Source: Pantoea vagans (GTDB lineage: Bacteria; Pseudomonadota; Gammaproteobacteria; Enterobacterales; Enterobacteriaceae). Taken from it: DNA of 64,000 nt. Location of the stretch: contig NZ_CP011427.1 in the NCBI RefSeq assembly GCF_001506165.1, positions 3,596,001 through 3,660,000 on the forward strand, given 5' to 3'. The position numbers were made by a program, and so were the translations under genes. Shown here piece after piece: positions 11,072 through 20,342 of this stretch. A model generated the notes under the pieces. The model was given only the letters and a program-made list of their open reading frames with translations, was not told the origin of the DNA and ran no database searches. The stretch's first letter is position 1, and each line of letters starts with the position of its first letter.

Positions 11072-11492
11072 GGTTTTTGTCCTCTGTTTTATCAATGACT
11101 CTACTGTAGCAAAGGGGACTGGATGCGATTAAGACAACAATCACGCAAGCGCCTATGAGCAGGACTCATAAGATCATACCGATTACCGTTACAGGGTCTT
11201 TCAGGGAAGAATAGGATGTTTTAAAACTATTCTTTTAAGGGGAAACAATAAAACAACCTCAGGTCATAATATTAATTTATTCCCCCATAAAAAATTTCAA
11301 TAAAATTATTTATCATATAGTTAACGCATCCCTAAATAATATTTCGTGATCGTGACTTCGTAAGCCGTAACACACACTCCGTAACACGCCATTTATCCCG
11401 TATTCTTGCTCAAACAGAAAAATAACCTCTGATACCCGGCTGTTGATAACAGCCGGGATCCCCCTACTCTGTCATTGCATCGGGAGTGAATT
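11072..11492. other. AT-rich divergent region cupin / MFS carrier
   Basis: About 420 bp with low GC and no supportable gene. It must hold both divergent promoters. A perfect 10-bp hairpin (CCCGGCTGTT/AACAGCCGGG, 11435-11457) lies 36 bp before the MFS start, without a T run, and may act in its leader. Confidence 0.6.
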
Positions 11493-13004
11493 ATGCCTGA
11501 AGAGACGATCGCGTTGCCGTGGTATAAAAGGCTTAACCGCCAGCAATGGAAGGCATTCTGGGCTGCATGGATGGGATATTTGCTGGACGGATTTGACTTC
11601 GTCATTATTACCCTGGTGCTTACCGAAATAATGGCTGAATTTCATGTTTCGACAGCAGAAGCCGCGGCCTTAATTTCCGCTGCTTTTATCTTACGCTGGT
11701 TTGGTGGATTAGCGCTGGGTGCAATGGGTGATAAATATGGCCGAAAAAGCGCCATGATCACCAGCATCATATTATTTGCTGGCGGAACATTCGCCTGCGG
11801 TATTGCGCCGAATTATACATGGATGTTTATTGCCCGTGTTCTGGTCGGGATTGGCATGGCGGGTGAATATGGCACCAGTTCCGCTTATGCCATCGAAACC
11901 TGGCCAAAAGACATGCGTAACAAAGCCAGTGCCTTTCTTAATTCAGGGTTCTCCGCTGGCGCTATTTTATCGGTGCTGGCTTACAGTTGGGTGGTGCCGC
12001 TATGGGGCTGGCGAGCGCTGTTTTACCTCGGCATCATCCCGGTGTTTTATGCCTTATGGCTACGACGTGCCATCCCAGAAGCTGAAGAGTGGGCCGCCGC
12101 GAAGGCGAAAGCCTCACAACCCGCCGTCACCATGATTGATGCGCTGTTTCGCAGCCCCAATCGCTTACGGAATAACCTCAACATACTGCTAGGGATTGTT
12201 GCTGCCGTTGCGCTCTACTTCTGTTTCGATCATCAAAGCTCCGGTTGGGCAACCGCGCTGTTAGCCATCACCACGGCCGCTATTTTTATTCGCTTCCTGG
12301 TGCAGAGTGGCGGCGATCGCTGGCCCACCAGCCTGATGCTAACGGTGACGATTATTTGCGTCTTCCTTTACGGGTGGCCGATCCATGCGCTGTTACCGAC
12401 TTACCTGAAAACCGATCTGCACTATTCACCTGAGGTGGTGGCGTTAGTGTTCTCCTTCAGCCGCTTTGGCATGGGGCTGGGCTGTTGCGTGGCGGGCATT
12501 GCTGCCGATCGGATAGGCACACGCAAAACCTATGTTCTCAGCCTGTTAGTCGCCCAGTTGCTGATCATCCCGGTGTTTATGCTGAACGGCTCGAATGTGT
12601 GGTTGCTGTGCCTGCTCATCTTCTTGCAGCAGCTATTCAGCCAGGGTGTCGGCGGGCTACTGGCGAAAATGATCAGCGGCTATTTCGATACCGAACAGCG
12701 TGCCGCCAATCTCAGCTTTATCTACAACATCGGCTCGCTGGGTGGTGCATTAGCACCGGTGTTGGGTGCACTGATCGCGCAGCATGCGTCGCTGGGCGGT
12801 GCACTGGGTGGACTCTCCTTTGGCTTGACCTTCGTGGTGATGCTGCTGATTGGTTTTGATATGCCTTCCCGCGTGCAGCGCTGGCTGAAACCGCAGGCAC
12901 TTCGCCATTACGACACCGTCGATGGCACGCCACTCTCCGGCGCATTCACCCGTGAAGAGCGAGCCAATCCCTCTCTTACCCCTATAAACCCAAGTAAATC
13001 CTGA
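11493..13004 (+). CDS. NanT-like MFS transporter
   Basis: Proton-coupled carrier of the major facilitator superfamily, 503 aa. The sequence is strikingly close to E. coli NanT, the sialic acid permease: [28 protein letters not shown] at the N-terminus, GDKYGRK in loop 2-3, and GMAGEYG. NanT-type carriers have two extra central helices, consistent with this length. However the next gene is an RraA-like aldolase rather than nanA, so the substrate could be another organic acid such as a gallate- or malate-type acid. GGGAGTG precedes the ATG. Confidence 0.85.
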   Translation: MPEETIALPWYKRLNRQQWKAFWAAWMGYLLDGFDFVIITLVLTEIMAEFHVSTAEAAALISAAFILRWFGGLALGAMGDKYGRKSAMITSIILFAGGTFACGIAPNYTWMFIARVLVGIGMAGEYGTSSAYAIETWPKDMRNKASAFLNSGFSAGAILSVLAYSWVVPLWGWRALFYLGIIPVFYALWLRRAIPEAEEWAAAKAKASQPAVTMIDALFRSPNRLRNNLNILLGIVAAVALYFCFDHQSSGWATALLAITTAAIFIRFLVQSGGDRWPTSLMLTVTIICVFLYGWPIHALLPTYLKTDLHYSPEVVALVFSFSRFGMGLGCCVAGIAADRIGTRKTYVLSLLVAQLLIIPVFMLNGSNVWLLCLLIFLQQLFSQGVGGLLAKMISGYFDTEQRAANLSFIYNIGSLGGALAPVLGALIAQHASLGGALGGLSFGLTFVVMLLIGFDMPSRVQRWLKPQALRHYDTVDGTPLSGAFTREERANPSLTPINPSKS

Positions 13005-13016
13005 CAGGAGAATAAA

Positions 13017-13712
13017 ATGACCGCAGGAAACCGTATTTATCTTCGTCGCCCAGCTGATGCCGAACCCTTACTGGAAGCCTTTCGCTGTTTACCCGCCGCG
13101 GTGGTCGCGGACTGCATGAGCCGCCTACCCGCGCTGTCAGCGGAGATCAGCCTGAAAACCGCGCCACAAAAACCGATCATGTGCGGTCTGGCAGTCACGG
13201 TGAAAGCACGTTCCGGCGATAACCTGATGTTGCACAAAGCGCTGGATATGGCCGGGCCAAACGATGTGATTATTCTGTCGAATGAGGGCGACCGCAGCCA
13301 GTCATTGATGGGTGAAGTGATGGCCACTTACGCCAGACAGCGTGGCATGGAAGGGATTGTACTTGATGGCCCGGTACGTGACATCGACGGCTTATCACGC
13401 ATGGACTTCCCGATTTATGCCGCTGGGCATACCCCCGGCGGTCCGTTCAAAGATGGCCCAGGCGAAATTAACGTGCCGATTGCCTGCGGCAAGATCCATG
13501 TCTCGCCCGGCGATATTGTGCTGGGGGATGCCGACGGTGTGATTATCATTCCACGTCAGGATGCGGCACGCATTCTTGAAGCGGCACAGGCCTATTTAAT
13601 CGTGGATGAGCGTAACTTCGAGCTGGCAAAAACCGGTTCGCTGGAGCGCGGCTGGCTGGCAGAGACGCTGCACAATAAGCAGGTCGAGATTATTGATGAT
13701 GTTTATCGGTAG
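13017..13712 (+). CDS. RraA-family / HMG aldolase-like protein
   Basis: 231 aa, 12 nt after the MFS gene with AGGAG before its ATG, so it is co-transcribed. The fold family includes 4-hydroxy-4-methyl-2-oxoglutarate aldolase/oxaloacetate decarboxylase and the RNase E inhibitor RraA. The conserved block GIVLDGPVRDIDG carries the Arg-Asp pair typical of the metal-dependent aldolases. GEVMATYA and GDIVLGDADGVIIIP are also family hallmarks. Pairing with a transporter favours the aldolase role, perhaps in aromatic or methyl-branched acid breakdown; the exact substrate is inference. Confidence 0.82.
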   Translation: MTAGNRIYLRRPADAEPLLEAFRCLPAAVVADCMSRLPALSAEISLKTAPQKPIMCGLAVTVKARSGDNLMLHKALDMAGPNDVIILSNEGDRSQSLMGEVMATYARQRGMEGIVLDGPVRDIDGLSRMDFPIYAAGHTPGGPFKDGPGEINVPIACGKIHVSPGDIVLGDADGVIIIPRQDAARILEAAQAYLIVDERNFELAKTGSLERGWLAETLHNKQVEIIDDVYR

Positions 13713-13720
13713 GGGGTTAG

Positions 13721-13798
13721 AGGCGCTACGATTATTTGGTAGGGGCGTGCCTTGGCACGCCCGATGGTGGCGGCGAGCGGCCTAAAGGCCGCCCCCCA
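13721..13798. repeat. Paired-hairpin intergenic repeat (copy a)
   Basis: GGGGCGTGCC/GGCACGCCC followed by GGCGGC...GGCCTAAAGGCCGCCCC, downstream of the RraA-like gene and convergent with the EamA gene. One of about eight related REP-like units in the window. Confidence 0.7.
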
Positions 13799-13807
13799 CT
13801 GTACATA

Positions 13808-14728
13808 TCACGGCGTGGTGCTCACCATCGCCAACTTGCGCTGCCGGTTTTCGCGCCACACCGCAAAAATCCCAGCCAGCGCCACAATCGATGCGCCAAA
13901 GATGGTGGTGCTACCAGGCAAGCTGTTGAGGAACAGATAACCAATCAGCATCGACCATACCAGCGTGGTGTAATCAAAGGGGGCGAGTAATGAGGCATCG
14001 GCATAACGCAGGCTCAGCGTGACCAGAATTTGCGCCAGCCCACCAAACAAGCCACACCCCACCAGCAACAACAGCTGCAAGCCGGTAGGTTTCGCCCAAC
14101 CAAAGAACGCGGTCGCCAGGCCAATCAGCGTGGTCATCAATGAAAAATAGAACACAATCGCGCCGGGCTTTTCGATGCCATTAAGGAAGCGGATCTGCAC
14201 ATTGGAGGTCGCCGTACAGAGTGCCGCAATCAGCGCAAACGCCACGCCAAGGCTGGCCGTCGCACTGCTGGCACCGCCGGCCAGCACACCACCGCTGGCC
14301 GCGAGGCTGGACGAGAGCATGATCAGAATGCCGGATAATCCCACCACGACCGCCACCCAGCGGGACACTCGCACTCGCTCTTTCAGCAGCATCGCCGCCA
14401 TCATCACCGTAAACAAAGGCGCGGCATAGCTGAGCGCTGTGGCATCGGCTAACGAGATATACACCAGCGCCAGATAGTTAAAATACATGCCGCCAGTGCC
14501 GGAAAAACCACGAATGAAATGGCCAAACAGGTTGCGCGTCTTGAGGTTTTCCAGCACGTTTCCCTGGAATTTCAGCCAGATCAGCAAGGGGAACAGCGCG
14601 ATAAAACTGCGGAAAAAGATCACTTCGCCAGTGGGCATTGCGCCATTGAGGCCTTTCACACAGGCCAACATCAAAGTGGCGCAGAGCGCGGCAAATATCT
14701 TCAGTAACACGCCTAAACGGGGATTCAT
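13808..14728 (-). CDS. EamA-family (DMT) transporter
   Basis: Ten-helix inner-membrane carrier of the drug/metabolite superfamily, 306 aa from the ATG at 14728 (AGAAGAG upstream). Two EamA repeats of five helices each are visible, the second starting near residue 158. The N-terminal region, with GANGxMPTGEVIFFRS-type residues, is typical of the S-adenosylmethionine/metabolite-exporter branch. A frame 63 nt longer adds a charged tail and is not preferred. The substrate cannot be assigned. The gene is divergent from the pyroglutamate binding-protein gene. Confidence 0.85.
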   Translation of the reverse strand: MNPRLGVLLKIFAALCATLMLACVKGLNGAMPTGEVIFFRSFIALFPLLIWLKFQGNVLENLKTRNLFGHFIRGFSGTGGMYFNYLALVYISLADATALSYAAPLFTVMMAAMLLKERVRVSRWVAVVVGLSGILIMLSSSLAASGGVLAGGASSATASLGVAFALIAALCTATSNVQIRFLNGIEKPGAIVFYFSLMTTLIGLATAFFGWAKPTGLQLLLLVGCGLFGGLAQILVTLSLRYADASLLAPFDYTTLVWSMLIGYLFLNSLPGSTTIFGASIVALAGIFAVWRENRQRKLAMVSTTP

Positions 14729-14985
14729 GCGCTTTCTCTTCTCTCTACTGCGTGCAATCGGCAGGATTGCCGAGAGGACAACGCGCTTCACACTAAGGAG
14801 AAAACTGTGCGCTGGATAACACTTTTTCGCTCTACCTGAATAGAAATAACTTATCGCCTTGGGTCATATCATTTCCCTATTGCATGCAACGCTTTCCCTC
14901 TTTTTCGACGTAAAACAAAGCCGATATAGTCCAGAAAAGCGAACTTTTGCGCTGCGAGGCAGCATCCACTATTGAGGGAATGCAC

Positions 14986-15825
14986 ATGACCATGAAAAGA
15001 CGTACTACCATCGGGTTGGCACTGCTGCCACTGCTGGCGATTTCGGCGGCGCAGGCAGACATGATGGCGAACATTAAATCCAGCGGCGAACTGAAGTGTG
15101 CCGTTTACTCTGACGTGCCTCCGTTCTCTTCACCGGATCCACAAACGCGCCAGCTGGCTGGGATGGATATCGATCTCTGTACCGCGTTAGCCAAACATAT
15201 GGATGTCAAACTCACGCTGGTGCCGACATCCGTTGAGGCACGTATTGCCGTTATTGCCACCGGCCGCGCCGATGTGTTGATTGCTAACCTCGCTTACACC
15301 AAGACCCGTGGTAATCAGATCCAGTTCAGCGATCCCTACTACGTAGCGAAGGAGATGTTGCTGGTCAAAGCTCCGCTGGCGGATAAGCCGTTGAGCTACT
15401 TCCAGGGCAAACGCATCAGCGCCACCAAAGGCACCACTTCTGAGCAGTCGATCCATATCAAGGGTGGCAAAGCCGTGACCTTCCAGGATTCCGCTTCGGC
15501 GTTCCTGGCGCTGGAACAGAACAAGTCTGTAGGCTTCGTCACCAACACCATGACCGGTATCAAAACCATTGCTCAGGCGAAAAAAGACGGCATCGATCTG
15601 GCGATGATCAAAGAGCCGATGGCGCTGGAGCCGATTGGTGTCGGCATGAAGAAAGATGAACCGGCGCTGCTCGCCAGCGTCAACAGTGGCCTGAAAGCCA
15701 TGGACGATGACGGCACCATCGATAAAATCTGGAACACCTGGATTGGGCCAAACACCGAATACAAGATGGTGCGTGAAGAGCGCGTACAGCCGCTCTCCAG
15801 TCTGAAATTTGAACCGCTGGAATAA
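14986..15825 (+). CDS. Amino-acid-type ABC substrate-binding protein (5-oxoproline cluster)
   Basis: Periplasmic solute-binding protein of family 3, 279 aa. The signal peptide (KRRTTIGLALLPLLAISAAQA) is followed by the typical lobe sequence beginning GELKCAVYSDVPPFSS. The second ATG of a cluster at 14980/14986/14992 has GAGGGA at the best spacing. It heads the pxpBCA operon, 2 nt before pxpB. The matching permeases and ATPase lie at 22.7-24.9 kb, so it probably delivers 5-oxoproline or a related amino acid to that transporter. Confidence 0.9.
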   Translation: MTMKRRTTIGLALLPLLAISAAQADMMANIKSSGELKCAVYSDVPPFSSPDPQTRQLAGMDIDLCTALAKHMDVKLTLVPTSVEARIAVIATGRADVLIANLAYTKTRGNQIQFSDPYYVAKEMLLVKAPLADKPLSYFQGKRISATKGTTSEQSIHIKGGKAVTFQDSASAFLALEQNKSVGFVTNTMTGIKTIAQAKKDGIDLAMIKEPMALEPIGVGMKKDEPALLASVNSGLKAMDDDGTIDKIWNTWIGPNTEYKMVREERVQPLSSLKFEPLE

Positions 15826-15827
15826 CC

Positions 15828-16538
15828 ATGCCCGTGATGTCGCCATCTGATATCCAGCCCGCCAGTGCCCCCGCGCTGGCTTGCTCCTCCGCGATTACCC
15901 TTTCCACCATCGGCGCGCGTGCGTGGCTGGTGGAAGCCCCGGGTGGGTTTGATCTCTCCGCCCAACGCCGCATCTGGTCACTGGCACGTCTGCTGCAAGC
16001 GGATGAAGCCGTTGAAGCCTTGATTCCTGGCGTCACCAATTTGCTGGTGCTCTTCCGCCACATCCCTGTTGATGAAGCCGCCGTTCGTCTTAGCCTGCAA
16101 GCGGCGTGGGATCAGGCTCAGGCGACCAGTCCGCAAGGCAAACTGATTGAAATCCCGGTGCATTATGGCGGCGAACACGCGATCGATATCGATGCGGTCT
16201 GCCGCCACACCGGCTTTAGCGCGCGCGAAGTGGTGCGTCGCCACCATCAGAGCGAATACACGGTGTTCGCCCTGGGCAGTGCGCCAGGCTTTGGTTATTT
16301 GCACGGGCTGGATCCGCAGCTGGCTACGCCAAGGAAGAAAGTACCGTCGCTAAGTATGTTGAAAGGCACGGTGACCATTGGTGGCGCGCAGGCGGGTGTG
16401 TCAGCGCTGACCGGCCCCAACGGCTGGAACGCTATCGGCTTTGCCGAACTGGATGTGTTTGATCCCTTGGCATCCTCGCCAGCCTTGATGGCACCGGGCG
16501 ATCGTATTCGTTTCCTGCCGCAGAGGATTGAACTGTGA
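15828..16538 (+). CDS. pxpB: 5-oxoprolinase subunit PxpB
   Basis: Subunit of the ATP-dependent bacterial 5-oxoprolinase that opens 5-oxoproline to glutamate. 236 aa, KipI/allophanate hydrolase subunit 1 family. The signature segments EIPVHYGGEHAIDIDAV, GSAPGFGYLHGLD and GTVTIGGAQAGVSALTGPNGW are all present. Start codon 2 nt after the binding-protein stop, and the end overlaps pxpC by 4 nt, indicating translational coupling. Confidence 0.95.
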   Translation: MPVMSPSDIQPASAPALACSSAITLSTIGARAWLVEAPGGFDLSAQRRIWSLARLLQADEAVEALIPGVTNLLVLFRHIPVDEAAVRLSLQAAWDQAQATSPQGKLIEIPVHYGGEHAIDIDAVCRHTGFSAREVVRRHHQSEYTVFALGSAPGFGYLHGLDPQLATPRKKVPSLSMLKGTVTIGGAQAGVSALTGPNGWNAIGFAELDVFDPLASSPALMAPGDRIRFLPQRIEL

Positions 16539-17521
16539 TTGAGATTGAACAAAGCGGTGCGCTTAACACAGTGCAGGATCTGGGACGCTTTAATTTTCGC
16601 CATATGGGCGTCTCGGTCAGTGGTGTGATGGATCCCCTGGCATTGCGCGCGGGCAATCTGTTGCTGGGGAATGAAGAGAATGCCGCGGCGATCGAAGTTC
16701 AACTGTTCCCGTTTCGCGTACGCTTTCTGCAAGACACCAGTATCGCCGTGACGGGCGCAGACTGCCGTACCACGCTGGATGGCGTCCCCCTGCCGCCTTG
16801 GTGGGGTTGTGGCGTGCGGGCGGGCCAGGTACTGGAAATGCGTTACCCTCGCAGTGGCGCGCGCGGTTATCTTTGCATCGCGGGCGGCATTGACGTGCCC
16901 GTGGTGCTGGGTTCACGAAGCACCGCACTGCGCGGCAGCTTTGGTGGACTGGAAGGCCGTCCATTACAACGCGGCGATCGGCTGCCGCTGGGTGAATCGC
17001 ACGCCTCAGCCCTTCCCGCCAGTGGGATTGGCATCGAACCGCCGGACAGCGCCCTGAGCGCGCATTTCCCGCGTAACAGTGCCGGTGAGATTCAGCTACG
17101 CGCGATTCCATCGGGTGAATATCCGCTGTTTGCTGCTGATGCACCGCGCTTCTGGCAACAATCCTGGCAGGTTTCCAACCAAAGCAACCGTACCGGTTAT
17201 CGGCTGGCGGGCGATCCGATTTTCCCCTCTGAAACCATCGAAATGCGCTCCTATGGCCTGATACCGGGCATTGTGCAGGTGCCACCTGGCGGCGAACCCA
17301 TTATTCAGTTGAGCGATGCTAACACCGCAGGCGGTTACCCGAAGATTGCCGGGGTGATCGAGCAGGATCTGTGGCGTTTGGGACAAGTGCTTCCCGGCCA
17401 GTCGATCCAGCTGATCCAGAGCGATGCGCGTGAAGCGATAGCGATCGATCAGGAAGTCACACGCTGGCTCAGCCGTCTGCGTCTCAGTTGCCCGCCGCTG
17501 CGCAAAGCGTTGACGGCATAA
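16535..17521 (+). CDS. pxpC: 5-oxoprolinase subunit PxpC
   Basis: Second subunit of 5-oxoprolinase, 328 aa, KipA/allophanate hydrolase subunit 2 family. The opening IEIEQSGALNTVQDLGR and the conserved SNRTGYRLAG and GGYPKIAGVI blocks identify it. The start is GTG inside a GTGA overlap with the pxpB stop. It forms the heteromer with PxpB and PxpA in the cytosol. Confidence 0.95.
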   Translation: MIEIEQSGALNTVQDLGRFNFRHMGVSVSGVMDPLALRAGNLLLGNEENAAAIEVQLFPFRVRFLQDTSIAVTGADCRTTLDGVPLPPWWGCGVRAGQVLEMRYPRSGARGYLCIAGGIDVPVVLGSRSTALRGSFGGLEGRPLQRGDRLPLGESHASALPASGIGIEPPDSALSAHFPRNSAGEIQLRAIPSGEYPLFAADAPRFWQQSWQVSNQSNRTGYRLAGDPIFPSETIEMRSYGLIPGIVQVPPGGEPIIQLSDANTAGGYPKIAGVIEQDLWRLGQVLPGQSIQLIQSDAREAIAIDQEVTRWLSRLRLSCPPLRKALTA

Positions 17522-17542
17522 CTTTCGTAAGGAACCCAAACC

Positions 17543-18313
17543 ATGAAGATTGATGTGAATTCCGATATGGGCGAAGGCTTTGGCGTTTATCAACTGTGCG
17601 ATGACGCTGCGTTAATGAAGGTGGTGTCATCAGCCAATATCGCCTGCGGATTCCACGCGGGCGATCCGGCGATCATGACCAGGATGGTACGGCTGGCCAA
17701 AGAGAACGGTGTTGGAATTGGCGCCCATCCCGGCCTGCCCGATCGTCAGGGTTTTGGCCGCCGTGAATTACCGTTCAGCGCCGAAGAGATTTGCCAGCAG
17801 GTGGCGTATCAACTGGGTGCGCTGACGGCGATTGCCCAGGCGGAAGGCACCAAAGTGTCACACTTCAGCTTCCATGCAGCGATGGGCAATATCGTCAATC
17901 GCGATGAGGCACTGGCACAGCAGGTGATGGCGCTGATCGCCCGCATCAATCCAGATCTGATTGTGTTTGCCCAACCCGATACCATTATTGAGCGTGCGGC
18001 GCAGCAGGTGGGACTGAAAACCCTGACGCTGTTCCTGGCAGATCGCGCTTATGATGCGCAAGGACGTCTAGTGCCGCGCGGCATTGCCGGTTCCGTAATT
18101 AAAGAAGAGACCGCGCTGCGCGCCCGCGTGCGCCAGTTCCTGCAGCATGGCACCGTGACCACGTTCGAAGGGGAAGAGATTAGCGTGCGTGCGCGCTCGA
18201 TTCTGGTACACAGCGACACGCCGGGTTCACTGGCGCTCGCGACTATTGTGCGCAGTGAAATTGAAGCCAGCGGCCATCAGGTGGCACCCGCCGCAGAAGT
18301 CGTCGCGCAGTAA
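17543..18313 (+). CDS. pxpA: 5-oxoprolinase subunit PxpA (LamB/YcsF family)
   Basis: 256 aa. The N-terminus KIDVNSDMGEGFGVY and the ANIACGFHAGDP and GAHPGLPDRQGFGRR motifs are diagnostic for the LamB/YcsF family. It completes the minimal PxpABC enzyme. It starts 21 nt after pxpC with AAGGAA before the ATG. No clear terminator follows; instead a large structured element starts right after the stop. Confidence 0.95.
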   Translation: MKIDVNSDMGEGFGVYQLCDDAALMKVVSSANIACGFHAGDPAIMTRMVRLAKENGVGIGAHPGLPDRQGFGRRELPFSAEEICQQVAYQLGALTAIAQAEGTKVSHFSFHAAMGNIVNRDEALAQQVMALIARINPDLIVFAQPDTIIERAAQQVGLKTLTLFLADRAYDAQGRLVPRGIAGSVIKEETALRARVRQFLQHGTVTTFEGEEISVRARSILVHSDTPGSLALATIVRSEIEASGHQVAPAAEVVAQ

Positions 18314-18620
18314 TCACGCCCCAGAAAATGGCCGGTTTGCGCGTAATGATTGTCAGTTAAGCGACTGACGATAACGCCGTCTGGAGCCCCCTCAGGGTTA
18401 TCCGCAGCGCTGAGACTTTTACGTTGGGCCAGGAGCCCCACGCGGGGAGGCGTGGGGCAGTTCGCGGCCGACCATGGATGGTCATCCGCGAACGGTCCGT
18501 CCGGCACGACGTGGAAGTCGAAGGTACCGCGTCAGCGGCGCGAGGACGGCCCAGAGGGGGCAGTAGTGGCGGCAGAGCCCGCACAGACCCGCACAGAAAA
18601 GAAAGGCCACTTATCAATAA
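18314..18620. other. Structured GC-rich intergenic element, possible non-coding RNA or dispersed repeat
   Basis: About 300 nt between convergent genes, rich in perfect stems. GTCAGT/ACTGAC lies at 18352-18369. GCCCCACGC/GCGTGGGGC is at 18435-18443 and 18450-18458. GTTCGCGG/CCGCGAAC is at 18460-18467 and 18486-18493 and encloses GACCA/TGGTC. TTGGGCC at 18424-18430 can close over the domain with GGCCCAG at 18548-18554. Frames are open on both strands across it, but none has a ribosome-binding site or recognisable domain. I do not recognise a named RNA family. It could be a repeat element rather than a functional RNA. Confidence 0.5.
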
Positions 18621-18689
18621 GCAGCCTGAGTTCTTAACGGACAAACATGACCGCTTTACGCGGCCATTTATCTCTCTCGTCTATATCCC

Positions 18690-19892
18690 TTAACGGCAAC
18701 CGGCGCAGAACGCTGCGATGCGATCACAACCGGTTTGCAAACGCTCCATGCTGGTGGCGTAAGAAATACGGAAGAAAGGACTCATCCCGTAAGCGGCGCC
18801 CTGCACCGTCACCACGTGCTGCTCTTCGATCAGCGCCAGCACAAAATCAGCATCATTGGTGATCAATCGTCCACCCGCGCTGGTTTTGCCAATCAATCCT
18901 TCAATATTTACAAACAGATAAAACGCGCCCTCTGGCTTATGGCAGCGTAAACCGTCAATCGAGGTCAGGCGCTCCAGCACGTAATCACGGCGCTCACGGT
19001 AAATACCTGCACGCTCCTGCAGCAGATCCTGTGGGCCTTCCAGTACCGCCACCGCTGCGGCTTGCGTCAAAGTGCACACACCACCACTGTTCTGCGTATT
19101 GACGTTACTCATGGCTTTAATCAGGGGGACAGGGCCACCACAGAAGCCGAGGCGCCAGCCCGTCATTGAATAAGCTTTAGACACGCCGTTCACCGTCAGC
19201 ACACGGTCATACAGGCGCGGCTCAACCTGCGCCAGGGTGTAAAAACGTACGTCGTCATAAATCAGGTGTTCATAGATATCATCGGTCATGATCCACACCT
19301 GCGGATAGCGCAACAGCACCTCGCCCAGCGCCAGTAGCTCAGCTTTGCTGGCAACCGAACCGGTAGGGTTACTCGGATAGTTCAGCAGCAGCCATTTGGT
19401 CTTATCCGTGATGGCAGCATCAAGATCGGCGGGCAACGGCTTAAATCCGTTCTCCTGCGCGCACGGTAGCGGCACGGGCACGCCGCCAGCAAATTTCACG
19501 ATATCGGCATAGCTGATCCAAGACGGCGTAGGGATCACCACTTCGTCACCCGGATTGATGGTGGCCATGATGGCGTTAAAGATGATCTGCTTCGCGCCAC
19601 CCGCGGTCAGAATCTGGCTAACGTCATAATCCAGCTGATTGTCACGCTTGAACTTCAGTTGAATCGCTTTGCGCAGTGCAGGCGTACCGTCGGTTGGTGG
19701 ATAACGCGTATCACCCGCGCGCGCGGCGGCGTAAGCGGCTTCAATAGCATGAGGCGGTGTGGGGAAATCAGGTTCACCGGTGGAGAGCGCCACCACATCC
19801 ACGCCCTGCGCCGCGAGGTCGCGCGCTTTCTGGGTCATGGCTACGGAGGCGGAAACGGTGACATTCTTTAATCGATCGGCTATCTCGGGCAT
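18690..19892 (-). CDS. Class I PLP-dependent aminotransferase (aspartate-aminotransferase type)
   Basis: 400 aa from the ATG of MPEIADRLKNV at 19892; a longer upstream frame is discarded because this start matches the family's usual length. Fold type I residues are visible: ALSTGEPDFPTP substrate region, NYPSNPTGS, TDDIYEHLIYDD, the PLP lysine in GVSKAYSMTGWRLGF, and the C-terminal FFRISYATS carboxylate-binding Arg. It is flanked by pxpA and the Nac-like gene. A likely role is to move the amino group of the glutamate made by PxpABC, but that is inference. The strand is opposite to the cluster. Confidence 0.9.
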   Translation of the reverse strand: MPEIADRLKNVTVSASVAMTQKARDLAAQGVDVVALSTGEPDFPTPPHAIEAAYAAARAGDTRYPPTDGTPALRKAIQLKFKRDNQLDYDVSQILTAGGAKQIIFNAIMATINPGDEVVIPTPSWISYADIVKFAGGVPVPLPCAQENGFKPLPADLDAAITDKTKWLLLNYPSNPTGSVASKAELLALGEVLLRYPQVWIMTDDIYEHLIYDDVRFYTLAQVEPRLYDRVLTVNGVSKAYSMTGWRLGFCGGPVPLIKAMSNVNTQNSGGVCTLTQAAAVAVLEGPQDLLQERAGIYRERRDYVLERLTSIDGLRCHKPEGAFYLFVNIEGLIGKTSAGGRLITNDADFVLALIEEQHVVTVQGAAYGMSPFFRISYATSMERLQTGCDRIAAFCAGCR

Positions 19893-20162
19893 GGTCAATC
19901 CTGGGTTCGGTGTCAGTTTCCCTGAGCATAGGATTAGGGCCGAGGCCACGATAATAGAGCTTTGTTGTGGTGATATAACACAAAGCGATGACTGGACCGA
20001 CTCCACACTTTTGTCATAAAGGTTTGGGATTGGCATAAAATTGCGCGGCAGGTCACGCCCATGCGCCTGACGCAATGTTAATAAAGTGTTACTTTTATCC
20101 GCGAGCCACATCTCGAACCCACGATTTTCCTTGCCCGCCATTGGCAATGCTGATGGGTAAAA

Positions 20163-20179
20163 TGCACCCTTTCGGTGCA
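20163..20179. promoter_or_regulatory. NtrC (GlnG) enhancer site
   Basis: TGCACC-N5-GGTGCA, a perfect 17-bp dyad identical in its arms to the established NtrC consensus. It is centred about 134 bp before the -12 element of the sigma-54 promoter of the Nac-like gene. Confidence 0.85.
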
Positions 20180-20290
20180 TCGCTGCTTTTTTCAACACCC
20201 GCCAGATCGGCGGATCGCAAACTCAGCACCAGCCTCAGGAGGCCCGGTAGCCGTACCCTCCTGTCTGAGTTCAATCACGAAAGCTTATAT

Positions 20291-20306
20291 TGGCATCAAC
20301 TTTGCT
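20291..20306 (+). promoter_or_regulatory. Sigma-54 promoter of the Nac-like gene
   Basis: TGGCATCAACTTTGCT has GG and GC exactly ten bases apart and fits TGGCA-N6-TTGC(A/T). The expected start of transcription is near 20317, 26 nt before the ATG, with GGAGGG between. Confidence 0.88.
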
Positions 20307-20342
20307 TGATACCGATATGCGTTCTTTTGGAGGGAAGTGCCC

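Larger units (their letters stand above)
19893..20342. other. Divergent regulatory region aminotransferase / Nac-like regulator
   Basis: This 450-bp gap contains the NtrC site, a strong hairpin and the sigma-54 promoter listed separately. The hairpin (20221-20270) has outer arms ACTCAG/CTGAGT, inner arms CAGGAGG/CCTCCTG and a CGG/CCG tip, and lies between enhancer and promoter. I see no gene here. Confidence 0.75.

Noticed and set aside
14855..14890. Sigma-54 promoter before the pyroglutamate binding-protein gene
   Set aside because: A TTGCA box exists but the nearest GG is 18 bases away instead of ten.
18277..18693. Overlapping frames on both strands over the structured element after pxpA
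   Set aside because: No frame has a ribosome-binding site; openness is explained by GC-rich repeated stems. Kept only as a structured element.
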